From Petunia secreta (taxonomy: Eukaryota; Streptophyta; Magnoliopsida; Solanales; Solanaceae), in the NCBI GenBank assembly GCA_029990175.1, contig JARKIP010000042.1, forward strand, positions 992,001-1,056,000: a DNA stretch of 64,000 nt, read 5' to 3'. The notes beneath the pieces were generated by a model. It was not told the DNA's origin. It searched no databases and worked only from the letters and a program-made list of their open reading frames with translations. A program made the position numbers and the translations under genes. Shown here piece by piece: positions 1 through 11,414 of this stretch. Every line of letters starts with the position of its first letter. Positions within the stretch are counted from its first letter, which is position 1.

Positions 1-502
1 AATGCCGAAATATCCATGACGTGAAACTCGGCAATGAACTCGACCGGACCCACCATGATGGTTAGGTTGATCTCTCCAATGGTGCTCCGTTGTGACCCAT
101 CAAATCCTTCACCTTCATCTCACTCTCCCTGATCTCATTTTGGTCAATTCCCATTCTTTTCAAAGTGATGAACGGGCATAGGTTCAAGCTGGAACCTCCA
201 TCGATCAAGACTCTACCTACGAACCACTCTTTACATTTTATAGTGACATACAAAGCCTTGTTATGCCCGAGCCCTTCCGGTGGTAATTCATCTTCATGGA
301 AAGTAATTCGATTAGATTCCATGACATGTTTAACCAAGCTGTCCAGATTCTCGACAGTGGTGTCCGCAGGTACGTGTGCCTCATCTAGAACCTTCATCAA
401 TGCATTCCTATGCCTTTCTGAATTTACTAGTAGGGATAAAATAGAGATTTGGGCTGGGGTTTTGCCCAAGTGGTCGACCACAGAGTAGCTCTTTGCTTGC
501 AC
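1..502 (-). pseudogene. Ogre A retropepsin (protease) region, incomplete at the window edge
   Basis: This is the aspartic protease part of the gag-pro-pol polyprotein, which cleaves the polyprotein in the virus-like particle. The minus-strand frame is open from 502 to the first base. Its active-site region reads VLIDGGSSLNLCP (near 190-150), the plant Ty3/gypsy retropepsin type in which the usual DSG/DTG is replaced by DGG. About 80 residues upstream is the conserved segment ISILSLL followed by HRNALMKVLDEAHVP, typical of the gag-protease linker of plant gypsy elements. The frame differs from the upstream zinc-finger segment (overlap 427-502), so at least one frameshift separates gag from protease. 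The RT domain should begin left of the window. Confidence 0.72.
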
Positions 503-1032
503 TTTCTTCCATAACTCTTCGGACTTTTCCTCGCTGATTCCTTTTCTGTTTGCTCTCTGCCATGAGCAAGATTCTCGAGAGTATAGAACCTTCCACTTCT
601 AGTCATCCCTTGCGCTGTGACTGTCTCAATCACTGTCTCAATCACTGTTTTCCACTTGGGGGCCATTACCTCGATGGGAACTGGTGCTTTAGCAGCCTGT
701 GCAATAGAAGCGGGTGCTGGTGCTGCTTCCTTTGCTCTGACGATAGTCCCTTCCGGATTGCAGTCAGCTTCTAATTCAATCAAATTCACCCTGTTATCTC
801 CATGATCGGGAAAAGAGTAGTTGTGGACATTAGGTGCCTTCAAGTGTATCACTTTCTGATCAATCAAATCTTGTATCTTATCCCTCAAAGCAAAGCATTT
901 CTCAGTGTCATGGCCGGGTCCTCCAGAATGATAAGCACAAGTCTTGGAATGGTCAAAGAATGGTGAGATCTTTTCAGGCATCTTGAATGGGATAGGTTGG
1001 ATATGTCCTACTGCTTTGAGTCTTTCGAACAA
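427..1032 (-). pseudogene. Ogre A gag C-terminal region with zinc-finger-like motif
   Basis: This 201-codon open stretch continues gag after a frameshift near 1136. The motif CAYHSGGPGHDTEKC lies about 30 residues in; it is the C-H-C variant seen in plant Tat-lineage gags in place of a canonical CCHC knuckle and probably binds RNA. A helix-like segment follows (ALRDKIQDLIDQKVI), then a proline/alanine-rich linker. The same motif order occurs in the gag of element B at 61170-61260, supporting common descent. The N-terminal part of this ORF (ERLKAVGHIQPIPFK) matches the equivalent segment in B (QKLQTFGVLKPI). No function is likely in this copy. Confidence 0.72.
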
Positions 1033-1135
1033 CTGGGTTTGGGATTCAGCAAGTGACGTGTAGTTTCTTATGGGCTTTTGGTTATTGTCTGGGCGAGGTC
1101 TAGGAGGTTATGTGTTGGTGTTTCGGTAGTTTGGG

Positions 1136-2356
1136 TTATGTTGATCGTGGTGGATGTGGTCCTTGGAAAGCGGGTTGTGTGTTGTACGCATGATAGGCAT
1201 GTGGTGATTGAGCATATGGGTATGGTGGAAGGGGTGTTTGGTAGTAATGATTGTGAGCGGGGGTGTGGTCGAGAGAAGTAGTGACGAAAGAGACCTCGTC
1301 CTTTTTCTTCTTGGTGATACCAGCGCTACCGGTCTGCAGGGCTTTGTTAACGGCTTGTAGTGCAGCCAGACTAACGGTTCTTCCAGACTTCAGACCATCT
1401 TCAATAATATCTCCAATCTTGATCAACTCTCCAATTTTCTTATCCTGCATGTTCAACATCTTATCAAAGTATACGTCTTCTTGTATGCGGATAAAGGTTG
1501 CCATAATTTCTATGTCGTCCATGGATGGTTGGACCTTTGCGGCTTCAGCTCTCCACCTCGTTTCATACTCCCTGAAAGTTTCGTTAAGCTTTTTCTTTAA
1601 CTTCTCCAGATAAAAGCGATCATGCATAGCATCGGTGTTGTGCCCAAAACTATCGACAAAATCCCCAGCCATTGCTTCCCAACTAGTCCACTTTTTCAGC
1701 TGCTGCTTGGAGTACCAGGTCAGTGCATCCCCCATCAGACTGCGGTTAAACAACTGCATCCTGATCTTTTCATCATGTCCTACTCCAATCAGCTTGTCAC
1801 AGTAAGACCTCAAGTGAGCCATCAGGTCACCACTACCATCGAACAGGTTGAACTTAGGTGTCTTGTAACCGTTAGGCAACTGTAAATTGGGATACAGCCA
1901 GAGGTCTTCATAAGCTAATCCCCTTGCCTCCTCAGTCGCTTGAAATTGCTTAACTTTTTCCACCAACCACTTAACTTGCTCTTTGGTGTTGTCTGCCTCT
2001 TCTCCTACCCATGCATATATGTGTTGCTCTTTGGTAGGTGATGAAGCGGGTTTGGTTTCAACAGTGGAGGTGTGGAATTGAGAGGCGGCGTTGTTTTGGG
2101 GTGCTTTTGGTAGTGCAACGTAAGCGGGGTACGAGTGGTCCTTTTTTGGAAACATGGGATCTTTTCCATGAGGGCGTGCAAGTTTGCTTGGGTCAGTAGT
2201 TCCATCAGCGTAGATGAGAGGGATTCTGTTCTCCAGTTCAAACATCCTTTGTTCCGGCTTTGCATACTCCTCGTATACAACCATACCCTTATTTCGGGGA
2301 GTCCCTCAAATGCCGGAATTTGCAGTAGTTCCGCCAACTTTGTCAAACTCAGCCAT
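1136..2356 (-). pseudogene. Ogre A gag, N-terminal and capsid-like region
   Basis: The frame starts at an ATG at 2356 (MAEFDKVGG), has one in-frame TGA near 2306, and is then open for 382 codons to 1136. The capsid-like 'retrotransposon gag' region is recognisable: FNLFDGSGDLMAHLRSYCD, then ALTWYSKQQLKKWTSWEAM, FREYETRWRAEAAKVQP and IGELIKIGDIIEDGLKSGR. Gag forms the particle shell and packages RNA. A matching block in element B at 60392-60700 (FKEYAYRWREQAARVSP, RIGDLIERGIKPGK) shows that both elements belong to one lineage. The single TGA and the frameshift at 1136 make it a pseudogene. The start was chosen because it is the first ATG in the frame of the conserved domain. Confidence 0.8.
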
Positions 2357-2860
2357 GATGTTTTTTCTCGTCTTTGTCTTTATAGGTAAAGGGGGAGGTG
2401 TTGAAATTGATCCTCTGGATCTCAAATGATAATGCTGCTCGGTTAGAATGCACAAACCAACCTTCGGGTATTGGGAGCAAAATAACCTTAAAAACAACCA
2501 AAGATAGATGTGAGTGGAGTGTTAGAGAGTTTAATATTCAAGTTGTCATCATGCAATCACGTCCTATTATGCAGGGGACCTCTTTTATGCTAGAGGTAAG
2601 CTTATCGATGATTTAAAGTAATGTTTGCGCCAATTGTTTCATTTAGTTTGCTTGAGAGTAATCAAAACAACTCTATAAACCCCAAAACAAGAAATTTCAT
2701 TGATAGAATTGCTTAGCTTTATTACAATCACTAATCTTGCAAGACGACTTGACTAAAAAGGAAATGACTTGACTGAAATGAAAATGACTCAACTAAAAGG
2801 GAAATGACTCGACTGACTCGACTGAAATTCAAACTAAGGCCAAGCATATGCGTGCTCTAA
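2357..2860. other. spacer between extra ORF and gag (Ogre A)
   Basis: About 500 bases of AT-rich sequence separate the end of the second extra ORF from the gag ATG. It holds a short run of imperfect repeats near 2745-2830 (GACTTGACTGAAAT / GACTCAACTAAAA / GACTCGACTGA). I see no coding signal on either strand. Confidence 0.5.
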
Positions 2861-4573
2861 TCAAGCATTTGGTTTGACATCATTATCTTCTTCTTCATAC
2901 TCTTCCTCTGACGGCTCTTCTTCAATAAGGGGTTCCAAATGCATTAAGTCTGCCTCAAGGAGATCCTTCCCAGTTTATATGTCATTTAAAGATTTTGCAA
3001 AAGCAGAGAGAATCTGTATTCCTAGCACTTCTTTGTCTTCCAGTGGTACTTACTGGAAATGTCCTTTCCATGAATTCAGGAGATCCTTCAAGTTCCTTGT
3101 GATATGCCGGAGTTCTATTTTTTTGTCCATCCAAAATCTAGCTTCCTCTTCTTTAACCTTTCCTTAGTATTGCCTCCTTAGTTCCCGATTCTGGGTTGCA
3201 TTCAGCTCCACCTTCTTTTGATCGTATCAGCTTTTTTGTATTTTTCTTCGAAATTAGGGGCTTTGATTCTTCTTTTGAGTGTAGGCTTAGATCAAAACCT
3301 CTTTTTGTCATCCTCAAGCCAAAAAGAATAAGCTAAGGCAACACCGGGTTAACCTTGTCGTCTCGGTTGTGACAAAATTGTCTCTTCCTCCTTTTCTCCC
3401 ATATGGATAATATTATTTCTTGTGTAGTTATGTCTTTATCACCCATTTCGGTATTAAGATTCCGTCCTTCTACTAGTCTGGGGGTTGATTGTGTCATTCC
3501 CACTTGCCTAAAAATTTTTAGAGGGACATAGATGAGTCCCTCGAAAACCAATCAATGTCAAGAAAGTAGCGTCTTGACCTTGCACAGAGACTATAAAACA
3601 AGCACAATGTTTTATCACCCACTGCACATCCTCCTCTTGCAATTTACTGAGCTTGTCAAACCAACCACTCATATTTAAAGGCTTTTCCCATTGTAAAGTA
3701 CTAGTCATGCGTGCCGCGTGTGTCATGATGCCGTTGGGTGTATGAGCTATTGGTACAGGTGGGGGTGCCTTGAGCTTTTGGAGGTGCTCGATTAACCATA
3801 TCTACAATAAGAGATTGCAACCTTCAAATAATCCGCTCCTTTCTTACATTTAGTCAAAGGCTGATAGATGTCTCCCACGACCGTTGAAACTAAAACGATT
3901 TGGCGCCTGTTGACATCTCTACACAACACCTCAACCACTAAGGCCGTCCTTATATGGATTTTCCCCCCTTTCTCGGGGAAGATCACAGCCCCCAAGAAAG
4001 CAATAGTAAAAGCGACAAACTCAGTCTGTGCCTAATCTTGGGCTTCTGATGCCCCTGGGAAATCATATCGGAGAGTGGTGTCCCCAAACCTGGAGTACAA
4101 AAATTCTAGAGTGACCCTTGCCTTTTGAACTCCATTGTAGTATAGTTCGTGAGGAACCCCCAGAATGCTGAAAAATTCTTCAGGTTCCACACCCCGAGGG
4201 AATATCATAGTCTCTGGCCCAGATGCTAACCCAGATAAACCCCCAATTTCTTCCAGCATTGGTGCTAAATCTATGCCATTGAAGTGAAAAACTGCCCTCT
4301 GTAATCCCAGAAATTAGCGGCCGCTTCAACCAGACCAGGTACTGTCTCGTGCCACATAAGAGACAACAAATCACCTAGTAACGACTGAACCCTCCTTTGG
4401 CTAGCAACGGTCAAATCATCCCACCAAAGTTTGAGCACATAGGGAACTTGAGCAACTGAATCAAATTGGAGTGAACCTTTGGCAGCCATAGGCTGAAAAC
4501 GAAAACAATGATTAAAAATAACCCTAACATTTTGATCAAACCCAAGCAAACAATCAACATTTGGCGCAAGCAT
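2861..4573 (-). pseudogene. Ogre A extra ORF, copy 2 (DUF7745-like), degraded
   Basis: This minus-strand region lies between the first extra ORF and gag. Pieces of one protein appear in several frames: LKLWWDDLTVASQRRVQSLL with LVEAAANFWDY (4500-4290), MLEEIGGLSGLASGPETM (4259 on), a segment with IAFLGAVIFPEKGGKIH and STVVGDIYQPLTKCKKGADY (3995-3800), WFDKLSKLQEEDVQW (3690-3640) and an acidic tail LMHLEPLIEEEPSEEEYEEED (2950-2890) ending at a stop at 2861. The same order occurs in the neighbouring ORF at 4837-6368. This pattern fits the plant domain annotated DUF7745, found in Solanaceae proteins and in transposable elements; that name is from memory and should be confirmed. Its function is unknown. 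At least four frameshifts or stops disable it. Confidence 0.6.
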
Positions 4574-4836
4574 TTTTATGCATATGAATATCTGTCATTT
4601 TCAGGTTGGAAACCCTTTTGGCGTTTGGACAAGGTTTGCTAATGGACCTTAATGTGCCATGGACATAAGGGCTTCCTACGCTTGAATGATTTTAAAATTA
4701 AATATGCAAGTGCTAACCCATTTATTCTCAATTGACCACCGAAAGTTCTTTCATAAATAAGTTGAGTTTGATTACAATGAAAAAAAGAAAGTAAAAAAAT
4801 CTATCTTTAAAATCTGGATCTTCAGGCATCTTTGAT
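4574..4836. other. spacer between the two extra ORFs of Ogre A
   Basis: AT-rich sequence with no coding signal. It separates the degraded copy (2861-4573) from the better preserved copy (4837-6368). Confidence 0.45.
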
Positions 4837-6368
4837 TCAACATCGGTTTTCTTCAACTTCTTTTTCATCTTCCCAAATATCTAACTGAGCAATGATCAAG
4901 TAGGCCATGGCTAGCAGTCCTCCACCTCCGTCTCTTTGGTTGTAACTTTCGTTGTATTTTTCCTCAAAACCTTTCTTCAGACTTTCCAGCTCTCGATCTA
5001 AGTCTTCAACCTCGTGTCTGTGTCTTTTTTGTTCCCCCTTTCTTAGCCTCTCGGACATTTTCAACTTCTCCATTAACCACCCAATCTTGTATTGGCTTTC
5101 AGCTTCTTTGTCTTTGACCGCTTCAGGTACGTCAGGTTTAGGAAAGGGAGCGTTTTTCATATCCTTACGCAACCATTCTAAATAACCAACTCCACATCCT
5201 GCATGATATATGTCTGGTTCACTTGAATTTTCTTCAGCAAACTTCTTTTCATTCCATATTTTACAGATTTCTGGTACAAATGGAATCTTGTCTTCTTCGT
5301 AGTCTACTTGGAATCGGGCTGTGTCTCCTACCAACGGGATATCTTGCCTTCTGCCTGCTTGCCTTAAAGCCCTAATGGGTATATAAGGTTGGACTCCACG
5401 TATACCCATAAGAACCAAGAATGACTTCATTTTTGACCGGAGTAAATCCCGTGGGGTAGTGAACTAAGGATACATCCATTGTATATTTTCATCTTCCAGA
5501 TCCTTTAGCAACATATAGCACTCGTGAGTAGGGTACTTTGAGCCTCTCAACTCCATAATGTTGTGCCAATATGTGGTTCGAGCGGCACAAATCATAGAAC
5601 TCTTGACCTGCATTTGGTTTCTCTTGAAGGTGTTCGGTCAGCCATACTTGTAATAATAGATTACACCCTTCAAAATATCGAGCCCCATTTTTGCATTTTC
5701 CTAAAGCCCTGTTGATGTCAGCCAATATCGTAGGAACCAAAGTGCATGTCTTCTTTTTGATACCATGAAATAAGGCATGTGTGAAGTGAACTATCTTGGT
5801 GTTAATTTCGTAATGCATCCCTTGTGGGAACACCACGACACCGAAGAAAACCACCGAAAATGCAAAAATCCTTTTACGCTTCCAATCAAAGTATGATGCA
5901 AACTCGTCTTTGTGATCTTTGTAAACCTTTTTCATAACCAAATCTGTCATACAGGTACATGCAACTGAACTTCGACTTTTGCAAAAATTCGGATACATCA
6001 TTGGCTCGGAAACCAAACGCTTCCCGAAATTCCTCTTCAGTAGGTTGACACGGTATGGTAACTCTAGCATCCTGCCATCTATGTTTCTCCAACCTTAGGC
6101 CCGTATCTTTAATAAAACCCCCTATTTCTTCTAAAAGTGGTGTCATCTCGAACTCCCCAAATCTAAAGACATTTCTTTTAACATCCCAAAAGCAAGTGGT
6201 GGCTTCAATGATGAATCTATTGGGTTCGACATCCATTAGTGAAGGCAAATGACCCAATGTTTTGCTCAACTCGAATTGACCGGCTTCTCCCAAATTTCTA
6301 TACCATATTTTTATCTCCTTTGGAATGTCAATGATCATGCCGAACCGATGATAGTCCCTATGAATCAT
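4837..6368 (-). pseudogene. Ogre A extra ORF, copy 1 (DUF7745-like), with frameshifts
   Basis: This is the first ORF after the primer site and leader of element A. The frame starts at an ATG at 6368. Visible segments in order are IKIWYRNLGEAGQFELSKTL, a conserved FIIEATTCFWDVKRNVFRFG, MTPLLEEIGGFIKDTGLR, then after a frameshift near 5930 FSVVFFGVVVFPQG, LVPTILADINRALGKCKNGA and YFEGCNLLLQVWLTEHLQ. After another break, FLVLMGIRGVQPYIPIRALR leads to a charged, coiled-coil-like C-terminus (VEDLDRELESLKKGFEEK) ending at 4837. The intact protein would be near 500 residues. Tat/Ogre elements carry an ORF of unknown role at this position, and I assign the domain as DUF7745-like from these motifs. 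It is not intact here. Confidence 0.65.
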
Positions 6369-7040
6369 GATATCCTACAAAAGAAAGACTTGTTAGACTC
6401 AACCCCCTTCCCGCTTTGAGAATAAATGGTATATATTTGACATATTTAATTTTAAAAGAGATGCACAAATAATCATGTCCAAACGCCCCTTAGAATTAGT
6501 AACTCGTTTGAGTTTGATTTGGTCATGGTGAACTAAAGACTTAGGCATAACCGGAGTCGTAATTTCCTAATAATATGATGTATGAACTTAATAACATCTC
6601 TACTAAGAATTTGGGTACAGCTAGACCAGTCATTTCAAGCGGACGACTTGAAAGTTGGAAGCCTTACAAACTGCCAACAGCTTCGCTAGTTGGCTAATTT
6701 TGCAAGTCTTCCTCTTAGTTGTATTTTTTAAGAGGAAAAGGGGTGGCTGTGGGTTCCACGCAACCGTCCCTACCTATGGGCTCTAAGAGTTTGGAGGGTG
6801 CCAGGAGTGGCGGACGTCATGAACGAAAATGTCAAATAATTACAATATTTTGATAAAATACAATATGTCCATAATAAATTGATAAAATAATAATAAATAA
6901 AAAAATAAGAAAACAAAACAAAGAAAATAAGTTAGTATGTAACAATAATTAATAATGCAAAATAAATAAATAACAATAATAAAAAAATAAATATTTTATC
7001 CCAAAAATAAACTTGTGATGGTTAGGACTTTTAAATATTT
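6369..7040 (-). other. leader of Ogre A between primer site and extra ORF
   Basis: About 670 bases of untranslated leader in element orientation, very AT-rich between 6830 and 7000 with runs of AATAA/AATAAAT. No ORF of note and no clear hairpin. Confidence 0.5.
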
Positions 7041-7056
7041 TCCAGCGGAGTCGCCA
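7041..7056 (-). promoter_or_regulatory. primer binding site (tRNA-Arg type) of Ogre A
   Basis: On the minus strand the sequence is TGGCGACTCCGCTGGA, three bases downstream of the LTR end ...GTGCGACA. It matches the primer site TGGCGACTCCGCTGGGGA that Ogre-type elements use with tRNA-Arg; element B has TGGCGAATCCGCTGGGGA at the same place. Confidence 0.75.
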
Positions 7057-7715
7057 TTCTGTCGCACCCTATTTTTCGAGCTCGGATCGAGTTCAAAAGG
7101 TCAGGTTTGACTAGATGACTCGTTTGAGTCAATGTTGGAGTCGCCACCTAATAAATTTGTATAACAGGCGTATCAGGTCACCTAAAATTTCTATGTTTCT
7201 AAAATGAACTCCGGGTAGGTCTTACTAACAAAGATTCTAAGGTAAGAAGCCCTTATGACTCGGAAAGAAGGTACTAGGCACTTCCCGAGTCTCACTAAAA
7301 GTGATTCCCGACAGAGTTTAAAATTTTGAGATATTGACTAAGCATGTAAGCAAATTTGCTAAAGGGGATTTCAAATGGTTCTCAAGGTTAAATACGAACA
7401 AAAATTGTAATAATGGCTAGGAATATAAATTGGATTTAAACAATTCAAATTAATGAAAATAGGGCCAGAAATCTGAGGCAAGCACTAAACAAAATATGTT
7501 GCGCAAATAAAAATAAACAAACTATTCCAACGTATATTAACATTAAAAAATTTTCATCACATGTACCCCATTATCCTTGGTTATGTTCTTTTGTCCCCAC
7601 TAAGAAATATTTTAGCAAAATGGCCTCCTGCCATTTTAAAACGTATGAAAAGGCTATTTTACCTCTGTCTAATATTAGCCCTAATATCTAATTTTTAAAG
7701 CTGCTCATTTTTTCT

Positions 7716-7716
<1 letters not shown>

Positions 7717-7767
<51 letters not shown>
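7717..7767. repeat. (CT)n microsatellite
   Basis: About 25 uninterrupted CT units near the left end of the palindrome-rich transposon, followed by a short C-rich stretch. Confidence 0.95.
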
Positions 7768-7773
<6 letters not shown>

Positions 7774-8136
7774 CCCCTCCTTTCCCTTGCGAATTAAGGT
7801 TCTATGTCTTGGTTAGTTTCATTCTCCTATCTTTTGTTGTTTAGTGTTCTACAAATTTAATTTTTCCCTTTGTTGATGTTATTATTATTAATTCAATTTT
7901 TGGTTCCGTCAATGTTTAAATTTTAATTTTAATCGGTAGTGTTTATTTAATTTGTACTATAAAATTATTTTAGTTAGGTTGTTAATGTATTTAGCAAAGT
8001 ATTGTTATTGCGCTTTGATTTATTTTTATTGTAAAAATTATTTCTCACAGGAAAACATTTGACATAAATTGTATTAATTAGGTAGTTCATTTATTTTTTA
8101 GTAAAGTGCTGATGTTGCACTTTGTGTTTCTTTTAC

Positions 8137-8660
8137 TGTAGATAGTGTTGCCCATGTGACAACAATTGACATAAGATTCAAGAATAAGTTCCATTGGTTA
8201 TTGTGTTTTTCTTTTCTGTAGAAACTGTTGCCCACAAGGTAACAGTTGAAATCATAACATCAAGCATGCGTTGTGTTTTGTATGGAAAGTACTACCTGTC
8301 AGGTTTTATTTTTATTTTTATTTTTTTTTGAATTTTTGCTTCCTTGAGTCGTTAAATTTTATTGTTAATCGGTAATGTTTGTTTAATATTGTTGAATATG
8401 TTATATGAAATTATATTAATTATGTAGTTGATGTAAATTTTTAGCAAAGTGTTGTGTTGCATTTTGTTTTATTTTTGATGTAGAAACTGTTGCCCACAAG
8501 ACAACAACTGAGAGTACATTCAAGCATAAGTTCTGTTAGTTGTTGCATTTTTTATCCTATTAATGTAGAAGCTGTTTCCCACATGGCAGCAATTGACATA
8601 AATTTAAGCATATATTTTGTTTGTAGGGAAAGTATTGTCTGTCAGGCTGTGCTTTTCTTA
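8137..8660. repeat. array of short inverted repeats, block 1
   Basis: Five units spaced irregularly, each with GTAGAAACTGTTGCCCACA followed by the inverted partner GGCAACA-type sequence and often ATTGACATAAATT..AAGCAT. Examples lie at 8137, 8215, 8478, 8562 and 8620. Each unit could fold into a hairpin of about 8-10 bp. No coding role is apparent. Confidence 0.65.
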
Positions 8661-8725
8661 ATGTTTAGTAATAGGTATTGTCTTTAAATATTTTTTTTTT
8701 GTGATGTTGACATTTCATTTGTTGA

Positions 8726-9116
8726 TTGTACAGAGAAATTTGTTGCTTATTAAGATTGAGTTATTTATGGTGTGAGATGGCATTTGTTGATTTGATTTTT
8801 TTAATATATTTTATACTATATTTTTACATTCAGCCTTTCGTTAAATTTTGTGCAGGTATGATTGTGGTGCTTAAGTGTGATGACTCAATAATGCATGGAA
8901 AGTATGTTTCCAAGATGAAGTGTATGCACTTGAAAGATTATCATTTTGATTGGGCTGCTAATCTGTGGAGTCATGCAAGGTCCAAGTCAAAATGGCGGAT
9001 ATGATACTCGTCCTGAGAAGATAGACGATGATTACCATGAGCATAATTCTATTTTTTGTGAAGGAGTACTTGGAAAATCTTTTCAGTTGTATAAAAGTAA
9101 TGAAGATGACTGAATT
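8726..9116 (+). other. coding-like patch inside the palindrome-rich transposon, unrecognised
   Basis: A 92-codon open stretch (8726-9004). Its latter half, from an acceptor-like TTTGTGCAG at 8854, reads MIVVLKCDDSIMHGKYVSK and then MKCMHLKDYHFDWAANLW. The first half is hydrophobic and may be intron-like. I do not recognise a family. A captured host gene fragment is one explanation, since Mutator-like elements are known to pick up gene pieces; a chance ORF is another. Confidence 0.25.
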
Positions 9117-9299
9117 TTAAATGTGAATGCTTGTTTTTAGGCTGCTGCGACTGAATCATTTGTGTGTAACAGATGTTTATACTTTTAGCAATGTTAACGT
9201 CTTGGAATTTGTAGATTTTGATTGTATTTAATGTCGAATGTACATTTTCATGTAAGTGTTATGTGCATCGTGGCTTGTTTTTTAATATTTGTTTATATT

Positions 9300-10070
9300 T
9301 TATAAGCTTATGATGTTATTGGGAAGTAACTCAATGCAAGTGGCTTGTGGATTTTGGTGAGGGATATGGGTGAAGTACTGCTAGGCAACATCATTTCAAG
9401 TGTATTAGCTTTAGGAATTTGGGTAAGGGTGGAGCTAAGTGCTGCATGTTAAGGGATCTGATTTGTGAGGGGTGTAGGGCAAGTGCTGCCTGCCAGGCAT
9501 CCACTTGAGGCAATTGGCTGTGAGGTTGTGGTAAGGCTTTGCGGGCAATTGTTGCTTATTTTCCAACACTTGCATCTAAACACAATGGTAGATGGGGGTC
9601 AATGGAGAACGAAGCAAATACATATTGAATGCTTAGCTTGTATTTTTAGTGTCTGTTTGTATATTTTAAGCTTATTATGTGAAGGAAACCACTCAAGGCA
9701 ATTGGCTTGGGGAATTCGGTAACAGGTGGAGGTCTAGTGCTACATAGATAGCATTTTAAGGGAATTGGCGACTGGGGGAATTTGGTGAATGGTCGAGGTC
9801 AAGTGCGCCTAGGAAATATTTTAAGGGTATTGGCTTGGGAAATTTTGTGAGAGAGTGGAGGCTAAGAGTTGCTTAGGCAGTAACTTAATGTAATTGTCTA
9901 GAGGAATTTGGTGATGTGGGGAGGGCAAGTGCTGCCTAGGCAGCTACTCAAGGCAATTTTCTGTGAGGATTTAGTAAGGGTTGGCAAGTAACTGTTGCCT
10001 ATTTACCAACACTTGCAGGCAAACACAGATAGATGGGCTAAGGGAGAAATGAAGCCAAGACATATTGAAT
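9300..10070. repeat. array of short inverted repeats, block 2, with internal duplication
   Basis: About eight imperfect 60-90 bp units with the pattern AAGGCAATTGGCTNNNGGAATTTGGTGA..GGCAAGTGCTGCCTAGGCAGC. The 140-bp piece at 9478-9620 recurs at 9920-10065, with shared landmarks CAACACTTGCA..CAAACACA, GATGGG and ACATATTGAAT, so the array grew by segmental duplication. Confidence 0.65.
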
Positions 10071-10269
10071 CAAAATACAATAAGATAAAAGCAAACAGAT
10101 TGTTCTTTAATATGTGCTTTATATAATATATATAATAAAATAGCACTAATTTGGTGAACCCGATGGAGCAGATTCGTCACTGATATTTGGTTCGTCATCA
10201 TTAAGCATCATCTATCTGATTTGTTTGAGTACTTTATGGACATTGTGATTCAAACTCCAAATTCTGCAT

Positions 10270-11110
10270 CTAATTTTTCATTTCGTCATCCAGATTGCTA
10301 CGTGGCTCTTTAAAATAATGCTCTATATTCCGTTGTAAACAATGTAGATGCAATTTGTTGCCTCTCAAATGCTGCACGCAATGAAATGGAAACATGAGTT
10401 TAGAGTTTTGTTAATAGATTAACAAGATAAAGCAAACATCAATTTTCCTTTGTTAAATATTACACATAAGTTGTGGACGTCGACTGCAAATAAGTTGTAC
10501 AAACCTGTCCACATTTTTTTAATAAAGTGTTGGCCTTCAGCCACAACTTGTATGGAAATTCCCCCACACAAGTTATAGTAGGTGCATGCAAAGATTTTGC
10601 AGCACAAATAAAGTGTTGCCTCTTACGCATCACATGTAGAGATTTCTCTACATGTTGCTTTGCACCAAACCTCCAAGCGCTACCCACAAAACAACACTTA
10701 CAAGGCACCAATTCATGCGATCAAAACTATTGCCTATTAGGCAGCAACACATAGCTACTCTACATGCTGTTTTGAACTAGACCTCCAAGTGCTGCCCACA
10801 GGGTAACACTTACAAGACACAACTTCATGCAATAAAAAGTGTTGCCTATTAGTCAGCACATGCAGAGTTTATCTATAAAGCAATTGTTTGAACCACAACT
10901 GTTACTGCTTCCCACAAGGCAGTGAGTGAATTGCAAATAAATACCCAAGGAACAGAGGGTAAAAAGTATGCTCTGCTAGGGACAATTACAGAGATTATCT
11001 ACAAGTTATTTCAAGTTAATTTAGGACAAAGCAATGCCATTGCAACTACAGAAGAGTAATCGCAAATCCGTAAATTCTACATCAATCAAATTTCCTTGCT
11101 GTTGTTGGAA
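10270..11110. repeat. tandem segmental duplication, unit 1 (palindrome-rich)
   Basis: This roughly 0.85-kb segment is repeated at 11415-12240 with the same order of landmarks: CTGCACGCA.TGAAATGG, GAGTTTAGAGTTT, AAAGTGTTG.CCTTCAGCCACAA, a palindrome centred at 10643 (11-bp arms), CAAGTGCTGCCCA and GCAATGCCATTGCAACTA. It holds seven hairpin-like units with core AGTGTTGCC..GGCA.CACTT. Confidence 0.75.
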
Positions 11111-11414
11111 CGCACCACTATCCTCTGCTTCATTCACAGGTGATGGGCATGTGTTACTGGTGCTGCTACTTTTTGAGGACGTGTCGTTTCTTCTAGTGAG
11201 CTCTACTATAAAATGGGACTTTCTGAAATGTTGATCATTGCTTAGCGGTACAAGCAAGTGTTGAGTTCTTGATTATTCTTCACTATCATTCCTTTGCTTA
11301 TATCCAGATTAGTGTCGAACCATATTTTTGCTTCGGTGTCATCAGGGCTGCAATTTAGAGCATTAAAGATGTCCCTCTAAAGCGCATGTAAGATAACACT
11401 ATCTGTGACGAGGA

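Noticed and set aside
1078..1281. Plus-strand frame opposite Ogre A gag
   Set aside because: Shadow of the minus-strand gag, Val-rich from repeated GTG/GTT codons.
9465..9722. 85-codon frame in the hairpin array
   Set aside because: It is composed of the 60-90 bp repeat units and has no independent coding signal.
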